Shown piece by piece: positions 33,960 to 44,354 of a stretch of DNA of 64,000 nt (its first letter is position 1; each line of letters starts with the position of its first letter). The position numbers and the translations under genes are program-made. Below the pieces are notes generated by a model. It was given only the letters and a program-made list of their open reading frames with translations. It searched no databases and was not told the DNA's origin. The DNA comes from UBA4416 sp040387475 (GTDB lineage: Bacteria; Bacteroidota; Bacteroidia; B-17B0; Aurantibacillaceae): assembly GCA_040387475.1 (NCBI GenBank), contig JAZKDT010000035.1, positions 98,605 to 162,604 of the forward strand, given 5' to 3'.

Positions 33960-35234
33960 ATGCAGGTATTTAAGTTTGGAGGCGCATCTGTAAAGGATGC
34001 TGCAGGTGTAAAAAATGTGGTGGAAGTTTTAAAACAATTTCCTGATCAGCATGTCAGTATTGTAGTGTCCGCCATGGGAAAAACCACTAATTCTTTGGAA
34101 CGGTTAGCAAAAGCGTATTTTTATAAAACAGAAAATGCAGAAGACATTCTGGAGGAAATAAAAAAATATCATCAGGATATTTGCCATGAGTTATTCCCTG
34201 TACCATCACATCCCGTTCATACTGATATAGAAAACACCTTTGTGGAATTATATTGGGCTATTGAGGATGAACCAACACAGGGTTTTGATTTTGAGTATGA
34301 TCAGATCGTGAGCATGGGTGAAATTATTTCTACTAAAATTATTTCTGCCTACCTGAATGAAATTGGAGTGAGAAACAAATGGGTGGATATAAGGGGTCTT
34401 ATTCAAACTGATAATACATACCGCGATGGTAAAGTTGATTTTGAATTAACCGAATCATTAATTAAAAGAGATCTGTTACCTGTTTTTAATACTTTTCAGA
34501 TTATCGTTACTCAGGGATTCATTGGTGGAACTTCCGAGAATTTCACCACAACGTTAGGACGCGAAGGATCGGATTACACTGCATCTATTTTAGCCTATTG
34601 TTTAAATGCTAATAATGTAACCATATGGAAGGATGTTCCTGGTGTTTTAAATGCCGATCCAAAATGGTTTGCGCGCACAAAAAAAATAGATGAATTATCC
34701 TATCATGATGCCATAGAATTAACCTATTATGGCGCTACTGTTATTCACCCTAAAACTATCAAGCCTCTTCAAAATAAAAACATCCCTTTGTATGTAAAAT
34801 CTTTCCTGCAACCTAAAGAATTGGGAACTGTGATAAGGGATGGAGAAAAGCGATTAAATATTCCATCTTACATTTTTAAGATCGACCAGGTACTCATCTC
34901 TATTCAGCCGAAAGATTTCTCGTTTATTGCGGAAGATAATTTAAGTGACATTTTTGAGATATTTTCCAAACTGGGTGTAAAAATAAACTTAATGCAGCTA
35001 TCAGCTATTAGTTTTTCTGTTTGCTGCGATAACAATGAATTTAAAATACCTGAACTGGTTAAAGAGTTACAGAAACAGTTCAAAGTGCTGTACAATTCCG
35101 ATCTGGAATTAATGACCGTGCGTTATTATACTCAGGAAACCATTGATACCCTTACGACTAACAAAATCATTTTATTGGAACAGAGGAGCCGGTTTACAGT
35201 TCAAATGGTGATGAAGAATGAAATTGCCGAGTAA
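33960..35234 (+). CDS. Aspartate kinase (monofunctional)
   Basis: Aspartokinase phosphorylates aspartate and starts the pathway to lysine, diaminopimelate, threonine and methionine. The 424-residue protein starts VFKFGGASVKDAAGVKN and has the later VVSAMGKTTNSLERL and TTLGREGSDYTASILAYCL motifs (about 195-215), all standard for the kinase domain. The C-terminal ~140 residues contain a divergent ACT-like region and no homoserine dehydrogenase domain. Diaminopimelate is the residue added by MurE in this window, so it links to wall synthesis. Confidence 0.92.
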   Translation: MQVFKFGGASVKDAAGVKNVVEVLKQFPDQHVSIVVSAMGKTTNSLERLAKAYFYKTENAEDILEEIKKYHQDICHELFPVPSHPVHTDIENTFVELYWAIEDEPTQGFDFEYDQIVSMGEIISTKIISAYLNEIGVRNKWVDIRGLIQTDNTYRDGKVDFELTESLIKRDLLPVFNTFQIIVTQGFIGGTSENFTTTLGREGSDYTASILAYCLNANNVTIWKDVPGVLNADPKWFARTKKIDELSYHDAIELTYYGATVIHPKTIKPLQNKNIPLYVKSFLQPKELGTVIRDGEKRLNIPSYIFKIDQVLISIQPKDFSFIAEDNLSDIFEIFSKLGVKINLMQLSAISFSVCCDNNEFKIPELVKELQKQFKVLYNSDLELMTVRYYTQETIDTLTTNKIILLEQRSRFTVQMVMKNEIAE

Positions 35235-35258
35235 AATCTTCAGTTAGTGAGACCTAGC

Positions 35259-36548
35259 TTATTTAAGAATGGCTCCTAAGTCTTTTACGGTTTTGTATTC
35301 AGAATTTAAGAATACGCCTTCAACGCTATTCAAGTTGCTAAGATCTAATAAAGGATTTGCATTTAGTAAAACTAGGTTGGCATTTTTGTTTACAGTTACA
35401 GTACCCCATTTATCCGATTGATTCATGTACTTAGCTGCATTTATTGTTGCGGCACATAACACCTGATAATTGCTTAATCCGGCGTTAACATGATGTTTCA
35501 TTTCTTCCTGTATGGCAAAACCAGGAACAGCATAAACACCTCCCGCATCAGGACCGATCAATAAAAAAGCGCCGTTTTTCACAAGGCTTTTCAATATTTT
35601 GTTTTTTGTTGCACGAGCTTTTGCATAATACGATCGCTGTTCTTCTAATTTTACTTCCCCGATTTTTGACTGATCCTCCACTATTTCTTTGTCCCATCGA
35701 GCAATGGTAGTGTCTGGGATATAGTTTAGCCCATTACGTTTTTTTAACTCAGTTACCGATTGCATATTATAACCGATCTCAAAATAATCTTCTGTTGCAC
35801 AATTATAAACCTGGTTTTTAGCAGTGAGCTTAATCAGACTTTCTACATAAGCTTCGCTTTTCTTTAAGCCCTCTGCATAACCGGTTAAATGCTCAATGGA
35901 ATTATAACCTGATTTTAAAAGCAGTGGCATCGAAATATTTGACAGCCCGTGTCCACAAAATGGAAAGTCATATTTTTTACAGGCTTCCGCTAAATTCACA
36001 AATGAAATTGAATCTTTAACACTTAGAACTTTTAAAAACATAAAACCACTGCTTTTACTTACAGTAACAATACTGTCGGCCCGTTTTTTATCAATAAACA
36101 ATTCTTTTGTAATTGGTGGAGAAGATAAATAGAGATTAAGTTGAGGTAAATTTTTATCCTTTGTGATATTTAAATGTTTTTCGTTACCTCTCATCGAACG
36201 CATGGTTGTAACACCAGCCAACAAATTAAGAGTCAGATATTTTTTCAATTCGCTGTATTCAGGAAAATGGGCGTGCATGTCTGCCATTCCAGGCATCAGG
36301 TATTTATCCCGTCCATCGATGATAATAAAGCGGTCATTTGGCTTAAAAGCCTTGTCATTATCATCTGTTATCAAAGTGATTTTGCCGCCCGTGATATTTA
36401 CTAGCTGGTTTTTAATAAGCGTGTCTTTATCTATTGGTATGATATTTACATTACGAATAATATAATTATAACTGCCGGTAGTTGGAGCAGATTGTGAATT
36501 ACAATGAATTACTGAAACAGCAAACAAAAGAATAAAGTAGAATCTCAT
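35259..36548 (-). CDS. Exported amidohydrolase-family protein
   Basis: The start at the ATG at 36548 gives MRFYFILLFAVSVIHC, a signal or lipoprotein-like peptide with Cys at 16 (VIHC is a poor lipobox). The amidohydrolase motifs are PGMADMHAHFPEY (H-x-H metal ligands, about 89), FCGHGLS (about 204), SIEHLTGYAEG (about 220) and LIGPDAGGVYAVPGF (Asp ligand, about 326). These proteins hydrolyse dipeptides or cyclic amides in the periplasm; the substrate cannot be told. Length 429. The longer upstream start is less likely since it adds a hydrophobic stretch before the signal. Confidence 0.85.
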   Translation of the reverse strand: MRFYFILLFAVSVIHCNSQSAPTTGSYNYIIRNVNIIPIDKDTLIKNQLVNITGGKITLITDDNDKAFKPNDRFIIIDGRDKYLMPGMADMHAHFPEYSELKKYLTLNLLAGVTTMRSMRGNEKHLNITKDKNLPQLNLYLSSPPITKELFIDKKRADSIVTVSKSSGFMFLKVLSVKDSISFVNLAEACKKYDFPFCGHGLSNISMPLLLKSGYNSIEHLTGYAEGLKKSEAYVESLIKLTAKNQVYNCATEDYFEIGYNMQSVTELKKRNGLNYIPDTTIARWDKEIVEDQSKIGEVKLEEQRSYYAKARATKNKILKSLVKNGAFLLIGPDAGGVYAVPGFAIQEEMKHHVNAGLSNYQVLCAATINAAKYMNQSDKWGTVTVNKNANLVLLNANPLLDLSNLNSVEGVFLNSEYKTVKDLGAILK

Positions 36549-36654
36549 GTGAATGATTTTTAACGAAAGTAAAATTAACAATTTGTTTTATGCTCCAATG
36601 CCTGTTAATTAAATATAAAAGGGGATATCAAAAAACTTCTTAATTTTATATATC

Positions 36655-37698
36655 ATGTCAAAAACAGAAAATATAGGAGCTCCTCCAGGCACGCTATTTT
36701 ACAATGGAGAAGAGCGAACGGATAGAGTTAAGATTACGCTGATCGAGTATAACGAGACAGAGTTTTTTGAAGACGTGTATTACGACCTCTCTGATTGTTT
36801 ATCGCATGTAAAGCCCCATATGGTCAAATGGATCAATGTGGAGGGTTTGCATAAGCCAGAGTTGGTGGAGGCTATAGGTAAGATCTATAACATTCATCCA
36901 TTAACCTTGGAAGATATTGTGCATGTGGATCAACGGCCTAAGTTTGAGGACTACGAGCATTATGTGGTGGCGATCATGAAAATGATCAGTTACACCGATC
37001 AGGTTAACTCAGAGCAATTAGCCATTGTATTATTGGAAAATACGGTGATTTCTTTCCAGGAGCCAAATAATGGGGATGCTTTTGATATTATCCGTAACAG
37101 ACTTCGGCAAGCCAAAGGCCGTGTAAGAAAATTGGGGGCAGATTATTTGGCTTATGCTTTAATGGATGCTGTAGTTGATTGTTATTTTACGGCCATTGAG
37201 AAAATAGGCGATAAGATTGAGGAAATTGAAGAAGAAATAATAAGCGATTCAAATAAAAAATCTTTATTGGAGCTGTATCATTTGAAACGCGAGATGATTT
37301 ATCTACGTAAACAGGTTTGGCCAATGCGTGATATGATCAATAATATGGTGCGGTCCGAAACTACGTTGATCAACCCTACAAGCGACATTTATTTGCGGGA
37401 TTTAACAGATCACGTTACGCGGATCATTGATACAGTAGAAACATACCGCGATCTGTTATCCGGTATCATGGATATTTATTTGAGCACCAACGCCAACCGA
37501 ATGAACGAGGTAATGAAAGTATTGACGATTATGTCATCTATCTTTATTCCTGTAACATTTATTGCCGGTGTGTATGGAATGAACTTCGACAACATGCCGG
37601 AACTACACACCAAAAATGGTTATTTTATAACGTGGGGCGTTATGCTTTCCGTTATCCTTGGACTGGTTATTTATTTTAAGAGAAAAAAGTGGATGTAA
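36655..37698 (+). CDS. corA: Magnesium/cobalt transporter CorA
   Basis: CorA is a pentameric channel for Mg2+ and Co2+. The large cytoplasmic domain (about 1-280) ends in two membrane helices. The pore motif is VYGMNFDNMPEL (about 305-316), with GMN as the selectivity signature; the loop between helices continues with PELHTKNGYFITWG. Length 347 fits the family, and the basic end KRKKWM is normal. It abuts the convergent barrel gene with no gap (37698/37699). Confidence 0.95.
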   Translation: MSKTENIGAPPGTLFYNGEERTDRVKITLIEYNETEFFEDVYYDLSDCLSHVKPHMVKWINVEGLHKPELVEAIGKIYNIHPLTLEDIVHVDQRPKFEDYEHYVVAIMKMISYTDQVNSEQLAIVLLENTVISFQEPNNGDAFDIIRNRLRQAKGRVRKLGADYLAYALMDAVVDCYFTAIEKIGDKIEEIEEEIISDSNKKSLLELYHLKREMIYLRKQVWPMRDMINNMVRSETTLINPTSDIYLRDLTDHVTRIIDTVETYRDLLSGIMDIYLSTNANRMNEVMKVLTIMSSIFIPVTFIAGVYGMNFDNMPELHTKNGYFITWGVMLSVILGLVIYFKRKKWM

Positions 37699-38661
37699 CT
37701 AACTCATATTATAATACACCCGCAATCCAACCCCGTGTTGTAGTTTAAAAGCCGGCGTATATCCTAAACCAACTCTGTCGTAAGAGGGGGTATATAATAA
37801 TTGAACGCTGTATTTTGGATTGATGGTGAATTGAACCCCAAGTCCGCCAACGGCTCCAATGCCAGCGCCTATTAAATATTTAGCACTGTAAAAGTTATAA
37901 GGTGATTGATTGTAAATGCTCATTAAATCAATCGTAAAATTATTAGCCCCTCCAAATTCTTCACTATTAAAAAATGCCTGATTCTTTTGAGCTTTCGACA
38001 ATGTGAAATTTAATCCTCCCTCTACCATTAAATTTATTTTTTCACTTTTTCCAAGAATTCTTTGATAGCCTAATTGAAACATCAAACGTTGTTCGGCACC
38101 CGTTATGGTGAATTGATTTATTTTTGCCTGGCTCTGAAAGCCATTACTGCTGCTTGTTGAACTAATAGTGAATTTTCCATTTACTATGAGTTTACTACCA
38201 TTGATATTTAAAGTAATGTTTGCTTTTTTATTTATCTGGTAACGCATATTTAATCCCACAAGATATGTTGTCGTGTATCTTAAGTTTACCGGCATATCTT
38301 TCTCGGTAAAATACCAGTCGTTGTGAGCCACGTTCAATAGCTGTGCTATCAAGTCTACACCACCGTATCCACCACCATAAACATTAACAATCTGATTATA
38401 TAAAATACTGTTGGCAAAAGTGTTACGTTGCCCGTTTTGATCAAAGCCATATCCATCATAAATATAAGCAGTACTTTTATTAGCCCAGTATGCGCCCACG
38501 TAGAGTCCGAGGTGGAAGCCACGCCCTGCGATAAAAACAGTTTTTTGAGAACTGCTATCTAGCGCGGTTTCGTCATCATCCTGTGCGTTAGCCGAATTTA
38601 TACCTGCTAAAAAACATAGAAGTAAAACAAGGTAAGAGGTTCTGTTTATGGAAGAATTCAT
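37699..38661 (-). CDS. Outer-membrane beta-barrel protein of unknown function
   Basis: The 320-residue protein has a signal peptide (about 10-26, ending NSANAQ), then acidic DDDETALD. It has a series of amphipathic strands such as GRGFHLGLYVGAYWANKST, YLVGLNMRYQINKKANITLNI, QLGYQRILGKSEKINLMVEGGLNF and GVGLRVYYNMS at the C-terminus, which ends in an aromatic residue. This is a typical outer-membrane barrel with 8 or more strands. It resembles the generic PorT/OmpA-like barrel group rather than a named porin. Function is unknown. Confidence 0.7.
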   Translation of the reverse strand: MNSSINRTSYLVLLLCFLAGINSANAQDDDETALDSSSQKTVFIAGRGFHLGLYVGAYWANKSTAYIYDGYGFDQNGQRNTFANSILYNQIVNVYGGGYGGVDLIAQLLNVAHNDWYFTEKDMPVNLRYTTTYLVGLNMRYQINKKANITLNINGSKLIVNGKFTISSTSSSNGFQSQAKINQFTITGAEQRLMFQLGYQRILGKSEKINLMVEGGLNFTLSKAQKNQAFFNSEEFGGANNFTIDLMSIYNQSPYNFYSAKYLIGAGIGAVGGLGVQFTINPKYSVQLLYTPSYDRVGLGYTPAFKLQHGVGLRVYYNMS

Positions 38662-38784
38662 GATGGTATTATTTTAAGTGTCACTGGGCCTATTCGCTAT
38701 TTTAATGGTATTATTAAAACATGACTAATTCATTATTCAAAAATAGGCTTAATTATTTATTTTTCGCACTTTTACAGAAAAACC

Positions 38785-40860
38785 TTGAGAAACAACTACT
38801 TATATTCACTATTATTTTGCCTGATCCACTGTTGCCTTTGTGCGCAGAACGGGTCTTTTAGTTCAAAAGCCAACAAACTCATCGGTACATTTAGCGTTTA
38901 TCATTTTAAGCCAATTTCTGTTAATGAAACAACCTCTTCAGAAACAATTGATCTGTTTATTGACGAGTTGGATAAAATAGGCATTGTTTTAAAGCAAACT
39001 GATATTAATGCGCTTCAAGTCAATAAAACAAAATTGTTTGAACAGATAAATGCTTACAATGACGACTACGTGAAAGGCGCACAGAAAATTTACATAAATG
39101 CATTGAATACGGTTGACTCGATGCTTGTCTTATTAGCTGCCAAAAAAATAAATTTTTCTGAAAACGATACCGCACGTTCTCCATCCCTTACTTCAAAAAC
39201 ATTTTACTCTCCTGGTTTAAAGTATCATTTAAGACGAATAGAAAAAAATATAAAAAACCGAAGTTTTGAAAGAATTTCGAATACGGAAGGCTACGAAAAA
39301 TTAACAGAGGTTGAGTTTAATGCAAAGGCGTTTGAATTTTCGAAAACAATCATTGCTAATTTTCAAAAAAACATTAAAGATCTTTTATTGGAGGCTGATA
39401 AAACAGTAGAAGCGACATTACTAAATGCAATTGCTCTACGGCACGACCCCCATTCTAATTATTTTACACAGGAACAAAACAAGGAGTTTAGCAAGCAACT
39501 TTCTGCACAGGTTGAGTCTTTTGGCTTTTATGTGAATGAGGACGACGATGGCAATATAGTAATTGCATATATTGAACCGGGCGGTTCTGCCTGGACCAGT
39601 AATGAAGTAAATGAAGGGGATCTTTTTATTGCCTTAAGAATTGGAACTACCATCTATACCAATGAAGGAAATACGGCCGACGATATTCAACGTAAAATGG
39701 ATAATGCCACCGAAACCGGATTAACTCTCACAATTAAAAAACAAAACGGCCAGTTAAAATCGGTAAAGTTAATTAAGCAAAAAACGGCCTCCGTTGATAA
39801 CACTGTTAAAGGTTATGTGTTGAGAAATAAATCGGGCAATGTAGGGTACATTTGTTTACCGAGCTTTTATGGAGATATGGAGGCAGGAAGTAATGCTCCA
39901 GGTTGCGCGAATGATGTGGCTAAAGAACTTTTAAAACTGGAAGGCGATACGATCATAGGCTTGATTATAGATTTAAGAAACAATGGAGGAGGCTCTATGT
40001 TGGAAGCAATGAATCTCGCAGGTATCTTTGTGGATGAAGGGCCTTTGTTAATTTTTAAAGAAAAAAACAAAAAGCCCTATCTTTTAAAAGACGTTAACCG
40101 GGGCGCTATTTTTAAAAAGTCGCTGGTGGTAATGATCAATGAAACCAGTGCCTCCGCGTCCGAGCTGTTTAGTAACATCGTGAAAGACTATAATCTTGGG
40201 TTAGTTGTGGGGCAAACCAGCTACGGAAAAGGAACTGCACAAAGTGTGATGCCACTTGACACAAATGTATTGCGCTCAAAGATGGGAATGGCAAACGCTT
40301 CAGATTTTATTAAGGTAACTCATGGCAAATTTTACAGGCTTAATTGCACTACACACCAAGGAACAGGGGTAGTGCCTGATGTACCAATGCCAAATTCGCC
40401 AGGGTATTCTATATATAAAGAAAGTAAAGAAGCTTTTTTTATCGAAGCAGATATAGTCACTAAAAATGTAGTGTATACACCTAACCCCGCAATAAATGTA
40501 GCAGGGATTCGTCAAAGGTCAGAACAAAGACTGTCAACATCTTCCGATTTCAAAAGGTACAAACAAAGTTCTGACTCTATCATGGAATTTTTGAATAATC
40601 CTCCAAAACTCATATTAAAATTCAATGAATTTAAAAAGTATAAACAATTAAGTGATCGCATTTATAAATCATTTGAAACATCTGTTCAAAGTACAACTAA
40701 TGATGTAAGATGCTCTAACAATACTTTTGATAAAAAAATATCTGAAGTGAACGAGCAAACAAAAGAATTCAACGCTAAAGTGAGAGAATCAATCGAAAAA
40801 GATATCTTTATAAAAGAAGCTTTTTATCTTATCAATGACATGAAAGAATTATCAAAATAG
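38785..40860 (+). CDS. S41 family C-terminal-processing protease with PDZ domain
   Basis: This exported serine protease cleaves C-terminal tails of proteins in the envelope. A signal peptide (ending CCLCAQ, about 20) precedes a long N-terminal region. A PDZ-like domain starts at about 250 (VNEDDDGNIVIAYIEPGGSA), and the S41 catalytic domain covers about 340-560. Ser is in NETSASASELF and Lys in GQTSYGKGTAQ; IIDLRNNGGGS precedes them. The start codon is TTG at 38785; no better start is seen. After the catalytic domain come ~130 residues of helical tail. It is 31 bases upstream of the next gene and may share its mRNA. Confidence 0.9.
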   Translation: MRNNYLYSLLFCLIHCCLCAQNGSFSSKANKLIGTFSVYHFKPISVNETTSSETIDLFIDELDKIGIVLKQTDINALQVNKTKLFEQINAYNDDYVKGAQKIYINALNTVDSMLVLLAAKKINFSENDTARSPSLTSKTFYSPGLKYHLRRIEKNIKNRSFERISNTEGYEKLTEVEFNAKAFEFSKTIIANFQKNIKDLLLEADKTVEATLLNAIALRHDPHSNYFTQEQNKEFSKQLSAQVESFGFYVNEDDDGNIVIAYIEPGGSAWTSNEVNEGDLFIALRIGTTIYTNEGNTADDIQRKMDNATETGLTLTIKKQNGQLKSVKLIKQKTASVDNTVKGYVLRNKSGNVGYICLPSFYGDMEAGSNAPGCANDVAKELLKLEGDTIIGLIIDLRNNGGGSMLEAMNLAGIFVDEGPLLIFKEKNKKPYLLKDVNRGAIFKKSLVVMINETSASASELFSNIVKDYNLGLVVGQTSYGKGTAQSVMPLDTNVLRSKMGMANASDFIKVTHGKFYRLNCTTHQGTGVVPDVPMPNSPGYSIYKESKEAFFIEADIVTKNVVYTPNPAINVAGIRQRSEQRLSTSSDFKRYKQSSDSIMEFLNNPPKLILKFNEFKKYKQLSDRIYKSFETSVQSTTNDVRCSNNTFDKKISEVNEQTKEFNAKVRESIEKDIFIKEAFYLINDMKELSK

Positions 40861-40891
40861 TACATTTACAAAAAAACAACATAAAAAACGT

Positions 40892-41923
40892 ATGAATTTA
40901 AATCTTAAAACAATTGTCCTGGCATTTTTGATGGCCGCCGCCACTCAGGTTATTGCTCAAAATCCTGTTCAATACATGGAGAAGATCAATGTAGAGTTCA
41001 AAAAGATATCAGAAGAAACCTGGGATTATACCAGAGCCGTGGCTCATAGTAAAAAAGCCCGCCAGATTGACGGGCAGCGCCGTCAGATGTTAAATGCGAA
41101 TAGAAATGGATTGAATAAAATCAAAAACATGCAGCCGTTTAATGGTGACGCAGCGTACAGAGATTCAACGGTAAGATACCTGGAACTAAGTTATGCCGTA
41201 TTGAACAACGACTATGCGAAGATCATGGATATGGAAGAAATTTCAGAACAATCTTATGACGCTATGGAAGCCTATATGATGGCACAACAAATTGCGAATG
41301 ATAAAATGGAGGCTGCTTTTGACATTGCTGTGGCCGCTAATGAAGAGTTTGCCAGGAAAAATAATATTAATCTGATTACTGCTGAATCTAAAACCGCGGA
41401 AAAGCTGGAAAAAGCCAGTGAAGTATTTAAGTTTTACAATCAACTATACCTGGTGTTTTATAAGCCTTATAAACAGGAAATTTATTTGATCGACGCGCAG
41501 GGAAAAGGCGACATCAATGCGATGAAACAAAATCAGGAATCGTTGGCCAAGTTATCGAAGGATGCAAAAGAAAAGTTAAAAGTTATTGTACCCTACAGAG
41601 GAAATACAACTTTAAAATCGGCCTGTAATGAAGTAATGGACTTTTATATTATGGAAGCAGAAACAAAAGTTCCGATGTTGATCGATTTTTACCTGCAGAA
41701 AGAAAAATTTGACAAACTGAAAACAGCCATGGATAAAAAAGGAAAAAACCCTACAGAAGCGGAAGTTAACGAGTTCAATGCTGCTGTAAATTCCTATAAC
41801 AAATCATCCAATGATTATAATAAGGTAAATACCGAACTGAACAATAAACGCTCCAGTGCTTTGGATAGCTGGAACAATGCAGTGTCGAGATATTTAGATA
41901 AAAATGTTTCTAAAAAGAAATAA
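40892..41923 (+). CDS. Exported helical protein, LIC11966-like
   Basis: The 343-residue protein has a cleavable signal peptide (LAFLMAAATQVIAQ, about 10-23) followed by an almost wholly helical chain, with several heptad-like runs and no cysteine in the mature part except a single one in TLKSACNEVM. The length and helical layout are like the LIC11966 family of surface proteins described in Bacteroidota and Leptospira (from memory, low certainty). It follows the S41 protease gene with a 31-base gap and ends before a convergent sigma gene with a bidirectional terminator. Confidence 0.6.
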   Translation: MNLNLKTIVLAFLMAAATQVIAQNPVQYMEKINVEFKKISEETWDYTRAVAHSKKARQIDGQRRQMLNANRNGLNKIKNMQPFNGDAAYRDSTVRYLELSYAVLNNDYAKIMDMEEISEQSYDAMEAYMMAQQIANDKMEAAFDIAVAANEEFARKNNINLITAESKTAEKLEKASEVFKFYNQLYLVFYKPYKQEIYLIDAQGKGDINAMKQNQESLAKLSKDAKEKLKVIVPYRGNTTLKSACNEVMDFYIMEAETKVPMLIDFYLQKEKFDKLKTAMDKKGKNPTEAEVNEFNAAVNSYNKSSNDYNKVNTELNNKRSSALDSWNNAVSRYLDKNVSKKK

Positions 41924-41940
41924 ATGGATTATCGGTACAA

Positions 41941-41975
41941 AAAAAGACCCGGCTGAGAAGTCGGGTCTTTTTTTT
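41941..41975. terminator. Bidirectional terminator between LIC11966-like and sigma genes
   Basis: AAAGACCCG (41943-41951) and CGGGTCTTT (41962-41970) form a nine-base stem, with A-run on the left and T-run on the right. It can stop both convergent genes. The sigma gene's stop codon lies inside the T-run. Confidence 0.85.
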
Positions 41976-42480
41976 AATTCATTGTTTTTTCAATAGCCAG
42001 CATCAATTGTTTTCTTGCTAAAAAGATGCGACTTTTCACCGTTCCTAATGGTAATTGCATTTCCTGGGCAATCTCCTCATATTTAAAACCGTTATAATAT
42101 CGTGTAAAGGGTATTTTGTACTGATCTTCAAGCTTTTCAATTTTATTGATAATGTCTTTGGCAGCTAGCCTTGACTCAGTAATATCCTGGTGGTTGTTTT
42201 TAAATGCACGGGCCATTGCTAAATCAGCATTGGTTTGAATGATTTGACGTGTTTTTACAGCGCGTCTATAAGAGTTAATGAAGGTATTCTTCATAATCGT
42301 AAATAACCAGGCTCGGAGATTTGTACTGTCTTCAAATTTTTCGCGATACGTGATCGCCTTTACATACGTGTCCTGCAAAAGGTCTAAAGCATCGTCGCCA
42401 TTGTGAGTAAGACTTAGTGCGAAATTTTTCAATGATTGTTTCTCGTTTAAAATACGGGTGTTAAATTCAATTGCTGTCAT
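41974..42480 (-). CDS. ECF-type RNA polymerase sigma factor
   Basis: The 168-residue protein has sigma region 2 (about 20-80; ALDLLQDTYVKAITYREKFEDSTNLRAWLFTIMKNTFIN) and region 4 (about 115-165; ALEDQYKIPFTRYYNGFKYEEIAQEMQLPLGTVKSRIFLARKQL), with no region 1 or 3. This is the general ECF layout found widely in Bacteroidota. No anti-sigma factor gene adjoins it; the neighbouring genes are an unrelated exported protein and lysS. Its regulon is not known. Confidence 0.9.
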   Translation of the reverse strand: MTAIEFNTRILNEKQSLKNFALSLTHNGDDALDLLQDTYVKAITYREKFEDSTNLRAWLFTIMKNTFINSYRRAVKTRQIIQTNADLAMARAFKNNHQDITESRLAAKDIINKIEKLEDQYKIPFTRYYNGFKYEEIAQEMQLPLGTVKSRIFLARKQLMLAIEKTMN

Positions 42481-42812
42481 AAAACTTCTTATTTAGGTTT
42501 CTGTTGGTTTAAACCAGTGTAAAAATACGTTTTGTTTAAGGATTTATGTAAAAAATTAAACAAAATATGCATGTATTCATTAAATCACTGGTTTTCAATC
42601 AGTTTGTTGTTTAGTTTTGTCTGGTTATTAATATACGAGCCTTAGTTAAAAATGGATTATATACACATCAAAAAAGCATGCCAGCAGAAAATTGGGCTCG
42701 TATTGGACCTTCAAAAAAAGCGATAATTGTATTAATAAATTGTGAATAGATAGAATACAAGGATTAATGGCTAAACCTAGTATTTAGTTAACTTCGAACA
42801 AAATTATAGTAT
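42481..42812. other. 332-base spacer between the sigma gene and lysS
   Basis: The spacer contains no credible gene; the longest ATG frame (42651-42725, 24 residues) is not convincing. TAACTTCG at 42789-42796 is a -7-like box with one mismatch, 16 bases before lysS. Otherwise nothing is recognised. Confidence 0.5.
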
Positions 42813-44354
42813 ATGTTTCAAGAACTGAGTGAACAAGAAGAATTAAGAAGAGAAAAATTAGCCGAACTAAAAAAGTTAGGTGTCGATCCATATCCGGCTG
42901 AGGAATTTAAAGTAAATGTAACTGCTCAAGACATTAAAGAAAACTACGAGCGCGATAAATTAAATTATAAAGATATTAGTTTAGCTGGGCGTATCATGAG
43001 TGTTCGTGATATGGGAAAGGCAGCGTTTGCTGTAATACAGGATAGTACGGAACGTATTCAGATTTATGTGCGCCGGGATGATATTTGTCCGAATGAAGAC
43101 GACAAAGTATTATATGATGTAGTATGGAAAAAATTAATTGACCTGGGTGATATCATTGGTATCCAAGGTTATGTGTTTACAACTAAAACGGGTGAAACAT
43201 CTATTCATGTAACGTCTTTTAAGCTACTTAGTAAATCATTAAAACCGTTGCCTGTTGTAAAAACGGATGCCGATGGAAATGCATTTGACGAAGTATCGGA
43301 TCCTGAATTTCGTTACCGTCAGCGTTATGTGGATTTGGTGATCAATCCAAAAGTTAAAAAAACGTTCGAACAGCGCACAAAAATTATTTCATCTATTCGT
43401 AATTTCTTAAATGATAATGGTGCATTAGAAGTTGATACACCGGTGCTGCAATCTATTCCGGGTGGCGCAGCTGCTCGCCCGTTTTTAACACATCATAATG
43501 CTTTGGATATTCCTTTGTACTTGCGTATTGCAAACGAGTTATATTTGAAACGTTTGATCGTTGGTGGTTTTGATTGGGTTTATGAATTCAGCCGAAATTT
43601 TCGTAATGAAGGTATGGATAGAACTCATAATCCAGAATTTACCGTATTAGAATTTTACGTAGCCTACAAAGATTATTTCTGGATGATGAACACCACCGAG
43701 AAATTGTTGGAGAAAATTGCGATAGATCTTCATGGCAAAACGGAGTTAGCCGTGGGTGATAAAACAATTAATTTTGCAGCTCCTTTCAAGCGTATTACTA
43801 TTATGGACGCCATTAAAGAAAACACAGGTATTGATGTGAGTAAAATGGATGAAGCTGGTTTAAGAGAAGTTTGTAAACAATTACACCTGGAGATTGATGA
43901 AACTATGGGTAAAGCCAAACTGATTGATACGTTGTTTGGAGAAAAGTGTGAAGGCAATTATATCCAACCAACTTTTATTACTGATTACCCGGTTGAGATG
44001 AGCCCGTTAACCAAAAAACACAGAACAGAAGAAGGATTGGTTGAACGTTTTGAGTTGATGATCAATGGTAAGGAAATTGCCAATGCTTATTCTGAATTAA
44101 ATGATCCGATTGATCAACGCGAGCGTTTTGAAGACCAGGTAAAATTAATGGAAAGAGGTGATGATGAAGCCATGTTTATTGATTATGACTTCTTACGGGC
44201 TTTAGAATACGGTATGCCACCAACGGCAGGTATTGGATTTGGAATCGATCGTTTATGTATGTTGTTAACTAATCAACCATCCATACAGGATGTGTTATTG
44301 TTCCCTCAAATGCGTCCGGAGCGAAAGGAAGAAGAAGAGGTGGCACATTCATAA
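42813..44354 (+). CDS. lysS: Lysyl-tRNA synthetase, class II
   Basis: LysRS charges tRNA(Lys) with lysine. The OB-fold anticodon domain covers about 40-150. Class II motifs are in order: motif 1 around 215-235 (LEVDTPVLQSIPGGAAARPF), motif 2 FRNEGMDRTHNPEFTVLEFY (about 267-286) and motif 3 GIGFGIDRLCMLLTN (about 472-486). Length 513 is typical. No fusion is present. The start is the ATG at 42813, preceded by a weak -7 match. The next gene follows after 85 bases and is not obviously related. Confidence 0.96.
   Translation: MFQELSEQEELRREKLAELKKLGVDPYPAEEFKVNVTAQDIKENYERDKLNYKDISLAGRIMSVRDMGKAAFAVIQDSTERIQIYVRRDDICPNEDDKVLYDVVWKKLIDLGDIIGIQGYVFTTKTGETSIHVTSFKLLSKSLKPLPVVKTDADGNAFDEVSDPEFRYRQRYVDLVINPKVKKTFEQRTKIISSIRNFLNDNGALEVDTPVLQSIPGGAAARPFLTHHNALDIPLYLRIANELYLKRLIVGGFDWVYEFSRNFRNEGMDRTHNPEFTVLEFYVAYKDYFWMMNTTEKLLEKIAIDLHGKTELAVGDKTINFAAPFKRITIMDAIKENTGIDVSKMDEAGLREVCKQLHLEIDETMGKAKLIDTLFGEKCEGNYIQPTFITDYPVEMSPLTKKHRTEEGLVERFELMINGKEIANAYSELNDPIDQRERFEDQVKLMERGDDEAMFIDYDFLRALEYGMPPTAGIGFGIDRLCMLLTNQPSIQDVLLFPQMRPERKEEEEVAHS

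Noticed and set aside
42651..42725. 24-residue frame in the spacer before lysS
   Set aside because: Too short, no promoter or family, and composition is like the surrounding non-coding DNA.
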